DNA of 20,495 bases, taken from NCBI GenBank assembly GCA_004557805.1, contig SFFS01000022.1:1-20495 (forward strand), read 5' to 3'. Below are positions 12,983 to 20,495 of this stretch, piece after piece (position 1 is the stretch's first letter; each line of letters begins with the position of its first letter). A program made the position numbers and the translations under genes. The notes beneath the pieces are model-generated. The model was not told the origin of the DNA and searched no databases. It worked only from the letters and a program-made list of their open reading frames with translations. This DNA comes from Clostridiales bacterium (lineage in GTDB: Bacteria > Bacillota > Clostridia > Christensenellales > Aristaeellaceae).

Positions 12983-15900
12983 ATGAAGCGATCGGGAAAA
13001 AACGAGATTTCGGCGAAGGGGATCGGCCTGCTGCGCAGAACCGCGGCACTGCTGGCAGCATTGCTGCTGGCGTTTATGAGCGTTGCCGTCGGCGTGCTGG
13101 CGGAGGATGCGACGGTACTGGACGTGCCGCCGTCTCCTTCTTATGAGGAGGCGGCTGCGCCGCAGGCGGGAGAGCAGCCCGCGGCGCAGGCGGTCGAACC
13201 TGCGCTGAATGCGTCTGTGGGGGACGCAAGCGCAGGGGCGTCCTCTGAACAGAATAATTCCACGGGCAGCGGCAGTGCGCACGGGAAGTCTGAGAACATG
13301 ACGGAGAAATCTGCAACGGCTCAGGACGGCGCGCCTGCCGCCGCGCCCGTTTTGGAGAAAAACAAATCGGATGCTCCTGAGAGTTCCGAAACAGACCGCG
13401 AGTCTGATTCGGATTCGGCAGGAAACGAGGCTGCGCCGCTGCGCGCGCCGGGCGCGGCGGAAGCGCCTGCGGCGGAACCGCTGCGCGCGCCGGGCGAACC
13501 GCAACCCGCTGGCGAAGGCGAAACGGCCGCGGACGAGGTGGGCGAGGAGCCTGATCCCGACGGCGAAACGGACGACGATCCCGACGTGTCCGCGGAGGTA
13601 AAGCCGGGCGAGGCGACGATCACCGAGCATCTGGACGTGACGGGCACCGATATCCTCGATGAAAAGAAGACGTTCGACAACAGCCCCGAGACGGAGGCGG
13701 AAGGCGAAGCGTCCGGCGAGGAGGAGAACGGCGAAGAGGGTGAAACCGGAGAGGGCGGCGCGGAGGAAGAAAGCGGCGAAGCCGCCGAAGAAGAAAAAGA
13801 CCCCGTCGTGAAGAACGCGATCCAGAAGGCGATCGACGCGGCGCTGGGCAGCCTGACGAACCTGTCCGAATCGATCACGATCGAGGTGGAGTCCGGCGCG
13901 TACGACGGCGACATCACCATCTCCAAGGACGCGGTCTCCAAGGACATTTCGCTGAGCAAAGACTTTACGCTGAAGATCGTCGCCGCGCAGGACGAGGCGA
14001 AAACGGGCGGCGCGGATTCGAGCGTGAAGGTGAACGGCAACATCAAGATCGACGGCATCGACGTGATGCTGGCGGGCATTTATCTCGCGCTTGAGAAAAA
14101 GACCTCCGTGGCCAACGCGAACCTGAATTACACCGGCACCAGAGAGGGCGACAACGTAAACCTCGAACTGGGGAAGGACGGCTCGGCGACGATTGAAACG
14201 GGAGACGGCGACGATAAGGTGAACGTTTCCGCCAGTTCCGATTCCGGCGGCGTTACCATTTCCACCGGCGGCGGCAACGACGAAGTGACGCTGTCCGGCT
14301 CGGTCGCCGCAGGCACGAATGCCGGAACCGGCACGGCGAACATCTCGACCGGCGCGGGCAACGACCGCGTGAACGTCGACGTTTCCGCGGCCGACGCGTT
14401 CGATGTGTTTTCCGTCGATGCGGGCGAGGGATTCGATCGGCTGCACCTTACCGGCGCGCTCGACGACAACGACGACGAGGCGAACGGCGGCAAGCGCATC
14501 AGCGGCGACGAGAACGAGATTTCGCTGCGCAACAAGGAAAAGCACTCCGCGAAGATCACGACCGGCGGCTCGGTTGAAACCTTCACCGACGAGCTTTCCA
14601 ATAAAGCGCAAGTGACGATCACCCAGGAGAAGATTCAAAACGGCCTTTACACGGCGAACGGAGAGGCGTTCACCGATTTTGTGCTGAAGACGAGCACGTC
14701 CAGTCTGATCGGCGTGACCGGCGGCGGGCTGCTCAACAGCCTGATTCTCGACAAGTCGAACACCGGCGAGAGCGAGATGAAGATCGGTAACCTCGACGCG
14801 GGCGCGATGAACGTGCGCGTGACGGGCGACGTGATCACCATCGACGGCGCGCTCAGGGGCAACAATATCCTCATCCATGCCGAGGATGCGAGCGCGGCCG
14901 CTTCCGGCGGGCTGAGCCTGGACGGCATCATCAGCGGCGTGAAAGCGATGACGGCCGACTTCTTCAACGTCAGCCAAACGGCGAAGGTCATCGTGACGGA
15001 AAATGGCTCCATTACCGCGAAGGGCGACGACGATATCGCCGCCAGAGCGGTGCAGAAGGGCGGCATCGTCGCCGCGGCGGGCGAGACGCTTGTGAACGTG
15101 AAGGTCGGCAAGGCGATCATCGACGTGAGCGGCAGCATCACTTCGCTGACCGGATCGATCCACCTGGCGGCGGAAACCGACGCGACCGTCAACGCCAACA
15201 GCTTCAAACTGCCGCTGGCCGTGAGCGTCGCGGTAGAGAAGGCCGAAATCAACATCCGCAAAACGGCGCGGCTCACCGCGGAGCAGGATATTACCGCCAA
15301 GGCGACGGGCCGTGTGAACGTGACCACGCATGCCGACGCAGACCTGCTGCCCATCTCGCTTGCGGTCAGCTCGGTGATTAACGACGTGCATCTTCTCGTG
15401 GACGGTGCGACGCTGACGGCGGGGAATATCGATCTTTCCGCCGAAGGCTCGATGATTGTGACCACCACCGCCGGGAGCGGCAAGGGCGTCACGAAGGACA
15501 CGGCCGGAATGCCCGGCAAGACGACCACGAGCAATTCGGGCGGATATTTCGCCATTGCCGTCGCTCTACAGGATGTGAGCGCGAAGCTGGTCAACGGCGC
15601 GCGCCTGACGGCCCAGCAGGATGTGCGCGTGAATTCCGCGGCGAATGCGGAGGTGACGACAGAAGCCGTCTCCGCGCTGCCCGCCGACCAGAGCGCGAAC
15701 GTCGATCAGGAGCAGAAGAACGCGAACGGCGACACGCCCGGAACGCTCGACTATGTCAGGAACATCTCCGCGCTGCTGCTGAAAAAGGCGGCGGACGCCG
15801 CCGGAGAAAAGAACGAAACCATCGCGAAGCTCACGGCCGGCCTGGGCGTGACCGAAAACAAATACGCCGTCCGTTCGAGCGTCGGCAACGACGCGGAAAA

Positions 15901-18900
15901 GGGCGCGGTGGCGTTTTCCGCGCAGCGCGCGGAAAAGGGCGGCGAGGTAACCGTCTATGTCGCGCCGAAGGAAGGCTATACCGTCGATACCGTGCGCCTG
16001 CGCTATCTCGTGCCCGGCGCGTCGGAATATACCTACGCGACGCTGACGCAGCCGACGACCGCGCTGAAGTACACGTTTATCATGCCGGAATACCCCGTTG
16101 ACATTTGCGTTACTTATAAGGAAGGAAACGCCCCGGTCGAGGGCGACGATCTGCGCTCGCTCTTTGAGGAGGAGGAGCCGGCGGACGAATACGAGGGCAT
16201 TTCCGATCTGTTCAACGAGGCGACCGAGGGCGCGGCGAGCGACGGCGACGCGCTGGCGAACCGCGCCGCGCGCGACAGCGAAACGGGCACGCCCATCAAG
16301 CTGGAAGTCGTGACGGGCAGCGAACCGTTCGGCGCGCTGGTAACCCAGGCCGATATTACCAACGCCGACGCGGGGCGCGAGGTTGTGATCGTCCCCAACC
16401 CGGTCAAGGGCGCGAGCCTGAAGGAAGGCTCGATGACGCTTTCCTATCGCAAGGCGGGCGCGAACGCGACGTTCGTGACGATTACGATTCAGCCCAACGA
16501 CAAGGGCGAATACGTTTTCACCATGCCCGACGACGTGGACGCGGGCGGCGTGACGATTACCGCCGAGTTTACCGGCACGGCGCCGGCACAGCCCGGCCAG
16601 CCGACGGCCAGCAGTTCGCAGGTGACGGGCGCGCTTTCCGTAACCGTGGCGCAGAACCGCAACAGCGCGCTGGTCGATCTGGAGGGCGGCGTGATCGAAG
16701 CGGGCGGCATGGCCGCCGTTACGGCGAACGCCGCGACCGTCGTTTCGAACGTGGCCGACGGTACGGCGGCGACGCGCGAAGGCATGAAGAACCTTCCGGA
16801 AAAAGCCCCCGAGCAGCCTGAAGCGGTGAGGCATCCGGGCTTCTACGCCGAAGGCGGCGCGTATACCGTCAAAGTGAGCAACGGAGCGAACGTGACGACT
16901 GAGCGCAGCGGCGACGCTTTCACCTTCAAGCCCGCCGCGGGCGCGCAGGTGACGGGTACGAAATACGCCTACACTGACAAAAACGGCCAGACGCAGACCG
17001 GCGAACTCACGCTGGATGCGAACGGCAGCTATACGCTCGACCTGTCTAACGTTAAAGAAGGCACGGTCGTCAGCGTCACGTTTACGGGCGACCGGCCCGT
17101 GGCGACGGAGACGATCGGCAAACAGGTTTATGTCGGCACGCAGACGAACGGCAGTCTGACGCAGCCCTCCGGCGCGTCGACGGCGCAGCAGGGCAAATAC
17201 GTTTTCACCGCCGCCGCCGAAAAGGGCTATAAGCTCGACGCCGCGGCGGGCGTGACCGCCTCGTATATTGACGCGCAGGGCGCGACGCAGACCGTCGCGC
17301 TGACGCAGGCGGGTGGCCAGTGGGTGCTCGATACGTCGGCGGTCCCCGAGGGCGCGCGCATCAGCGTGAGCGCCTCGTTCGTCGCCGATACGCGTACGAT
17401 CACCGTGCCTGCGGCGAGCGCGGGCGGCACGGTGACAAGCAATGCCAGCGAAGCCAAGGCAGGCGACCGGGTGACGCTGACCGTCGCGCCGGAGAACGGC
17501 AAAAACGCGACGGTCACCTACCAGGCAGGGGAGAACCCGCCCGTGACCCTTGCGCCGGTGGACGGCGTATATTCCTTTGAAATGCCGGAAACGCCCGAAG
17601 GGACGGAGATCCGGATCAGCGCGGCGTTTGCCGACAAGGATATGGAAATCATGTCGCCGGATGGAGGCGTGCAGGTTTCGCAGTCGCGCGCCGACGCGGG
17701 CGACACGCTCAAGCTGACCGTGTCCGACGAGCAGGCGAAGCTCGGCAGGAAAATTGCCGGCGCGACGATCAAGCTGCTCAACGCGACGGGCAGCGAAACC
17801 GGCGACGCGATCACCGTCGGCGCGGACGGCGAGTTCACCATTCCGGCCGATTGGAAAGATAAGGGCGCGATGCTTAAGGTAGAAGCGACGACCGCCGACA
17901 AGGCGATCGCCGTCTCGGCCGGCGCGGCGGCGAACGGGACGGTCGAGGTTTCGACCCCGAAGGCCGACGCGAAGGAGCGCGTGCAGGTAACCCTTGCGCC
18001 GCAAAGCGGCTATCGTCCCAAGAGCGGCACGGTGCGCGCAATCATCACCGTGACGGAAAACGGGCAGACGCGGGAAACCTCCGTCGCCTGCACCCGCGGT
18101 CAGGACGGCTCCTATTCCTTTGAAGTTCCGGAAGGAACGCCCGGCACGGCGTCCATCCGCGTGACGGCTTCCTTTGAAATGGGCTCCGACGCGCCCGGCA
18201 CCAAGGCAATCAGCGCGGGCGTAGCCGTAGGCGTGTCGGTGGTGCGCCATGCGAACAGCGCGGTCGTCCGCAGCGGCGAGATTCGCGCGCAGCAGGGCGT
18301 GACGGTCAGCGCCGAATCGGGCGACGAGAGCGAGCGCGTCAGCGCGGTGAACGAAGCGAAGGCGGGCTATTCCGCTGGAAACATCGGCGTGGGCGGCGCG
18401 GTGGCCGTCAGCGTGAACACGGTGAAGACTTCGGCGCTTATCCATGAGGGAACGACGCTTGCCATCGGCGGCGAATTGAACGTGGAAGCAGAGTCGTTCG
18501 CGCACTTCGGCACGAAGGCGGACGCTTCGGGCAATCTCCGGGCCGGAAACACCGGCGTGGGCGCGGGCATCGCGGTCGGCGTCAGCGGCGCGGACACAAA
18601 CGCCGGAATTGCCGACGGAACGACGCTGAAGAGCACGGCGGACAGCGCCGCTAAAACGATCGACCTCGACGGCCTGCGCGTGATCGCGCAGCAGGACGTG
18701 ACCGATGCGGTGCTGGCCAAGGCGGGCAGCGCGGGCGGATATTCAATCACGCCGGTCGTGGCGCTGGATGTTGCGGGCAGCGGGGCGAACGCCTATCTGG
18801 GACGCACGCGGGGCGCGACGATCGATATGGCGCGGCAGGATCAGGAGCTGCACACCGTTGTGGTGTTCGCCAAGAACATGGCGGCGCATGACGCGGCCGC

Positions 18901-20495
18901 AAATGCTTCCGCGGCCGGTTCAAAGGTCGCGGCGGGCGGCGCGTTCGCCATTTCCGTGATCAACGACGGCGCGCGCGCGCATATGCTAGCTGACGCGAAG
19001 GCTAACGGCGTATACGTCGGCGCGCAGGCGGGCAGCACGCTGAAGCTGGTCGCAACGGCGAGCGCGGCGGGCGGCGGTTCCGGAAGCACGGGCGCGAACG
19101 GAAAGGGCAGCGCCGACAACCAGACGGACAAGCTGATCGGCGGCGCGGGCAAACTGGCCGGAAGCGCCGGTTCGCGCAGTATATCGCAGAAGCAGACGGG
19201 GTCGCAGGCGATCGGGCGGCAGCCCGCACAGACGAGCGAAGGCAGCGTCGCCGGAGCGGCGGGCTTTGCGCTGAACATCATGCGCAGCACGTCCGAGGCG
19301 TTCCTCGGCGGCGGCGCGCGCATTACGGCTGTTGCCAGCGAAAACTGCGGCGAGATTGAAAGCGGCAACGAATACGAGAACGACATGAACGGCGCGGTGC
19401 GCGTCGTCGCAAGGAACCGCACCGAGGCCGCTGTCAAGGCCAATGCCAGCACGTCCAAGGCGGCGACGGGCATCGGCGCGGCGGTTGCGATCAACATCGT
19501 GAATATCGAAAACACGGCGACCGTCGGCAAGGCGGCCATTCAGGCCGAAACGCTCGACGTGCGCGCCCTGATGATCGACATGACCGACGGCGATGAGAAC
19601 GAAGAAAGCAAGAAAGACGCCACGGCGTTCGAGGAGCGGCTGAAGGCCGTGCTCGAAGGCCTGATTTCCGACCTGCTCAAGGAACTGGGGCTCGACAAGT
19701 ACCTCGACAGCAAGGCGCTGGCTTCGTCGTTCGCCGAGAAGATGGCGGGTGTGGCGAACACGTTCATGAGCGAACTGCTCAAGGGAACCGGCCTGGAGCA
19801 GCTGCTGAAAATCGCCGATCTGGAGGCGCAGTTCAGCGAGAATATCACGGCGGCTTCCGCCGCGCTGGAACAGCTGCCCGACGCGATCATCGGCGGCCTG
19901 GACAAAATGCTGACCGACGCGTTCGACAGCGCGTTCGACCTGGAAAGCTGGAAGAGCGAGCTGAGCGCGAACCTCAAAAAGAATTTCTCGGCGGGCGAAA
20001 TTGCGAAGCTGCTGTTGCCTGTGGCGAAGGACAGTCTGCTTGACACCATGCTCAGCTATATCGAATGCGGCCTGAGCGGCAAGCAGTTCGACAAGACCAT
20101 GCTGCAAACGCGCCTGAAGGCCTCGCTCAGCAAACAGCTGGCCGCGGCGAAAGCGAAATTGCACAGCGCGCTGCTGGAGACGGTCGACGAGCACCTGCCG
20201 GGCAGCGTGACCGCGCGCAGCCGCGCGGAATTCGAAAGAACGCTTTCCGTGTATATGGACGCCGAGGTGGAGCGCTACGCTGCAAACCTCGTCGCGCCGC
20301 TGACGAAGAACATGGTCGATCTCGACCAGATGATCAATTTTGTCAGCAACGACATGGCCGGAACGTTCAGAACCAACTTCACCAACGCCGTGCGCGAATC
20401 GGGTCTGGCGCTGACGAGCGCGGCGGTCGATACGCTGACGGCCTGGCTCGACGTGCAGCTGGAACCGGAAGAACTCGGCGACAAGCACGTTATTC
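12983..20495 (+). CDS. Giant secreted LktA-like filamentous adhesin, cut by the window end
   Basis: The frame is open from the ATG (GAGGTG six bases upstream) to the edge: at least 2,504 residues. A signal peptide ends near residue 40 (FMSVAVGVLA before ED). Residues about 41-275 are a low-complexity acidic linker rich in E, A, P and G. RTX-like motifs (GDGDD at 407, GGGND near 429, GAGND near 457) follow. After that come filamentous repeats of the LktA adhesin type (for example GGAVAVSVNTVKTSALIHEG), interrupted at about 962-1734 by seven InlB-like modules ending in sequences such as YSFEMPETPEGTEIRISAAF. From about 2203 the sequence becomes helical. Cysteines are rare. It is most likely a surface adhesin or matrix protein exported by Sec; the anchor would lie beyond the window. 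Substrate or host partner is unknown. LktA membership is by repeat pattern only. Confidence 0.85.
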   Translation, partial: MKRSGKNEISAKGIGLLRRTAALLAALLLAFMSVAVGVLAEDATVLDVPPSPSYEEAAAPQAGEQPAAQAVEPALNASVGDASAGASSEQNNSTGSGSAHGKSENMTEKSATAQDGAPAAAPVLEKNKSDAPESSETDRESDSDSAGNEAAPLRAPGAAEAPAAEPLRAPGEPQPAGEGETAADEVGEEPDPDGETDDDPDVSAEVKPGEATITEHLDVTGTDILDEKKTFDNSPETEAEGEASGEEENGEEGETGEGGAEEESGEAAEEEKDPVVKNAIQKAIDAALGSLTNLSESITIEVESGAYDGDITISKDAVSKDISLSKDFTLKIVAAQDEAKTGGADSSVKVNGNIKIDGIDVMLAGIYLALEKKTSVANANLNYTGTREGDNVNLELGKDGSATIETGDGDDKVNVSASSDSGGVTISTGGGNDEVTLSGSVAAGTNAGTGTANISTGAGNDRVNVDVSAADAFDVFSVDAGEGFDRLHLTGALDDNDDEANGGKRISGDENEISLRNKEKHSAKITTGGSVETFTDELSNKAQVTITQEKIQNGLYTANGEAFTDFVLKTSTSSLIGVTGGGLLNSLILDKSNTGESEMKIGNLDAGAMNVRVTGDVITIDGALRGNNILIHAEDASAAASGGLSLDGIISGVKAMTADFFNVSQTAKVIVTENGSITAKGDDDIAARAVQKGGIVAAAGETLVNVKVGKAIIDVSGSITSLTGSIHLAAETDATVNANSFKLPLAVSVAVEKAEINIRKTARLTAEQDITAKATGRVNVTTHADADLLPISLAVSSVINDVHLLVDGATLTAGNIDLSAEGSMIVTTTAGSGKGVTKDTAGMPGKTTTSNSGGYFAIAVALQDVSAKLVNGARLTAQQDVRVNSAANAEVTTEAVSALPADQSANVDQEQKNANGDTPGTLDYVRNISALLLKKAADAAGEKNETIAKLTAGLGVTENKYAVRSSVGNDAEKGAVAFSAQRAEKGGEVTVYVAPKEGYTVDTVRLRYLVPGASEYTYATLTQPTTALKYTFIMPEYPVDICVTYKEGNAPVEGDDLRSLFEEEEPADEYEGISDLFNEATEGAASDGDALANRAARDSETGTPIKLEVVTGSEPFGALVTQADITNADAGREVVIVPNPVKGASLKEGSMTLSYRKAGANATFVTITIQPNDKGEYVFTMPDDVDAGGVTITAEFTGTAPAQPGQPTASSSQVTGALSVTVAQNRNSALVDLEGGVIEAGGMAAVTANAATVVSNVADGTAATREGMKNLPEKAPEQPEAVRHPGFYAEGGAYTVKVSNGANVTTERSGDAFTFKPAAGAQVTGTKYAYTDKNGQTQTGELTLDANGSYTLDLSNVKEGTVVSVTFTGDRPVATETIGKQVYVGTQTNGSLTQPSGASTAQQGKYVFTAAAEKGYKLDAAAGVTASYIDAQGATQTVALTQAGGQWVLDTSAVPEGARISVSASFVADTRTITVPAASAGGTVTSNASEAKAGDRVTLTVAPENGKNATVTYQAGENPPVTLAPVDGVYSFEMPETPEGTEIRISAAFADKDMEIMSPDGGVQVSQSRADAGDTLKLTVSDEQAKLGRKIAGATIKLLNATGSETGDAITVGADGEFTIPADWKDKGAMLKVEATTADKAIAVSAGAAANGTVEVSTPKADAKERVQVTLAPQSGYRPKSGTVRAIITVTENGQTRETSVACTRGQDGSYSFEVPEGTPGTASIRVTASFEMGSDAPGTKAISAGVAVGVSVVRHANSAVVRSGEIRAQQGVTVSAESGDESERVSAVNEAKAGYSAGNIGVGGAVAVSVNTVKTSALIHEGTTLAIGGELNVEAESFAHFGTKADASGNLRAGNTGVGAGIAVGVSGADTNAGIADGTTLKSTADSAAKTIDLDGLRVIAQQDVTDAVLAKAGSAGGYSITPVVALDVAGSGANAYLGRTRGATIDMARQDQELHTVVVFAKNMAAHDAAANASAAGSKVAAGGAFAISVINDGARAHMLADAKANGVYVGAQAGSTLKLVATASAAGGGSGSTGANGKGSADNQTDKLIGGAGKLAGSAGSRSISQKQTGSQAIGRQPAQTSEGSVAGAAGFALNIMRSTSEAFLGGGARITAVASENCGEIESGNEYENDMNGAVRVVARNRTEAAVKANASTSKAATGIGAAVAINIVNIENTATVGKAAIQAETLDVRALMIDMTDGDENEESKKDATAFEERLKAVLEGLISDLLKELGLDKYLDSKALASSFAEKMAGVANTFMSELLKGTGLEQLLKIADLEAQFSENITAASAALEQLPDAIIGGLDKMLTDAFDSAFDLESWKSELSANLKKNFSAGEIAKLLLPVAKDSLLDTMLSYIECGLSGKQFDKTMLQTRLKASLSKQLAAAKAKLHSALLETVDEHLPGSVTARSRAEFERTLSVYMDAEVERYAANLVAPLTKNMVDLDQMINFVSNDMAGTFRTNFTNAVRESGLALTSAAVDTLTAWLDVQLEPEELGDKHVI
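13436..13496 (+). repeat. Direct repeat in the acidic linker
   Basis: The 19 bases CCGCTGCGCGCGCCGGGCG occur at 13436-13454 and again at 13478-13496, giving PLRAPG twice, 14 residues apart. This in-frame repetition is typical of linker growth by slippage. Confidence 0.7.
14201..14440 (+). repeat. RTX-like calcium-binding motifs
   Basis: Four units (GDGDDKV at residue 407, GGGNDEV near 429, GAGNDRV near 457, and the weaker GEGFDRL near 480) follow the GGxGxDxU pattern of calcium-binding beta rolls, but with wider and irregular spacing (22-28 residues instead of 9). Each is followed by a hydrophobic beta strand. Calcium binding is plausible, not shown. Confidence 0.6.
15868..18184 (+). repeat. 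Seven InlB-like modules
   Basis: Seven modules of about 80-95 residues run roughly at 15868-16125, 16287-16575, 16855-17094, 17120-17389, 17390-17638, 17639-17899 and 17900-18184. Most share a pattern of strand, AKAGDRVTLTVAPENG-type turn, second sheet, and an end like YxFxMPE...xISVxAxF. This pattern is typical of InlB B-repeat or related Ig-like surface modules. The third to seventh are nearly contiguous; the first two are separated from them by a filamentous repeat at about 16610-16750. Confidence 0.65.
18199..19569 (+). repeat. LktA-type filamentous repeats
   Basis: About seven irregular units share the pattern G(V/A)GGAVAVxVNxxxxxAxIxxGxxLxxxGxLxVxA. They start near 18199 (AISAGVAVGVSVVRHANSAV), 18380, 18547, 18734, 18926, 19242 and 19467 (TGIGAAVAINIVNIENTATV). 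Similar units occur earlier at about 15205, 15345, 15533, 15826 and 16610. They probably stack as a beta helix. Confidence 0.6.
19590..20495 (+). other. Helical segment in the giant protein
   Basis: From residue about 2203 the glycine- and valine-rich repeats give way to amphipathic helices with many leucines and charged residues (ERLKAVLEGLISDLLKELGL, SENITAASAALEQLPDAIIG). The segment runs to the window edge without repeat structure that I can align. Helical hairpins or coiled coils seem likely. Confidence 0.6.

Noticed and set aside
12218..15391. Open frame of 1,057 codons on the minus strand opposite the TPR and giant adhesin genes
   Set aside because: It is rich in R, H, V and L with no domain, and mirrors the GC-biased codons of the plus strand, which carries signal peptides, TPR units and ribosome binding sites.
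15566..18505. Open frame of 979 codons on the minus strand
   Set aside because: It is an antisense shadow of the giant adhesin: arginine-rich composition, no ribosome binding site, no recognisable motif.
18986..20488. Open frame of 500 codons on the minus strand at the right edge
   Set aside because: Same antisense effect; the plus-strand frame continues without interruption through the helical segment.
1..20495. CRISPR array, tRNA, rRNA or insertion sequence
   Set aside because: I saw no regularly spaced repeats, no cloverleaf-like sequence and no transposase frame; the only repeats are coding repeats and the operator-like sites.

Overview
The window looks like a gut-type Clostridia or other low-to-mid GC Firmicute with a GC-rich coding style. 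The reasons are strong AGGAGG-type ribosome binding sites, a replication module typical of Clostridia prophages (VapE-type primase-helicase, DUF4314 protein, family A DNA polymerase, phage metK), and a giant Gram-positive-style secreted protein. No rRNA, tRNA or housekeeping locus is present, so a species call is not possible.

Positions 1 to about 9.8 kb appear to be one end of a prophage. A leftward operon (about 6.16 kb down to the left edge) carries two unknown early genes, an S-adenosylmethionine synthetase, a DNA polymerase I-like gene reduced by internal deletion to a frameshifted remnant, a 37-residue basic protein with a very strong ribosome binding site, an unknown 90-residue protein, a DUF4314 protein, and a VapE-type primase-helicase. 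A promoter at about 6.45 kb drives it. Three related copies of the operator-like sequence GTCAGTTTCTGAC lie around that promoter, one of them on its -35 box. Upstream, on the same strand and ended by a clear intrinsic terminator, is a large ImmA/IrrE-type metallopeptidase with its helix-turn-helix at the C-terminus. Facing it is a LexA/CI-type S24 peptidase domain that has lost its DNA-binding half. The broken polymerase and headless repressor suggest a decaying or remodelled element.

From 9.96 kb to the right edge lies a rightward operon with its own extended -10 promoter. It encodes a membrane-anchored TPR protein, a secreted TPR protein with a signal peptide, and a giant secreted protein of more than 2,504 residues that runs off the window. 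The giant protein has a signal peptide, an acidic linker, RTX-like GDGDD/GxGND motifs, LktA-type filamentous adhesin repeats, seven InlB-like modules spliced among those repeats, and a long helical segment. The tight spacing (12 and 48 bases) suggests that the TPR proteins work outside the membrane with the giant adhesin, perhaps in its export, folding or wall attachment. This three-gene unit is the best candidate for an undescribed system in the window.
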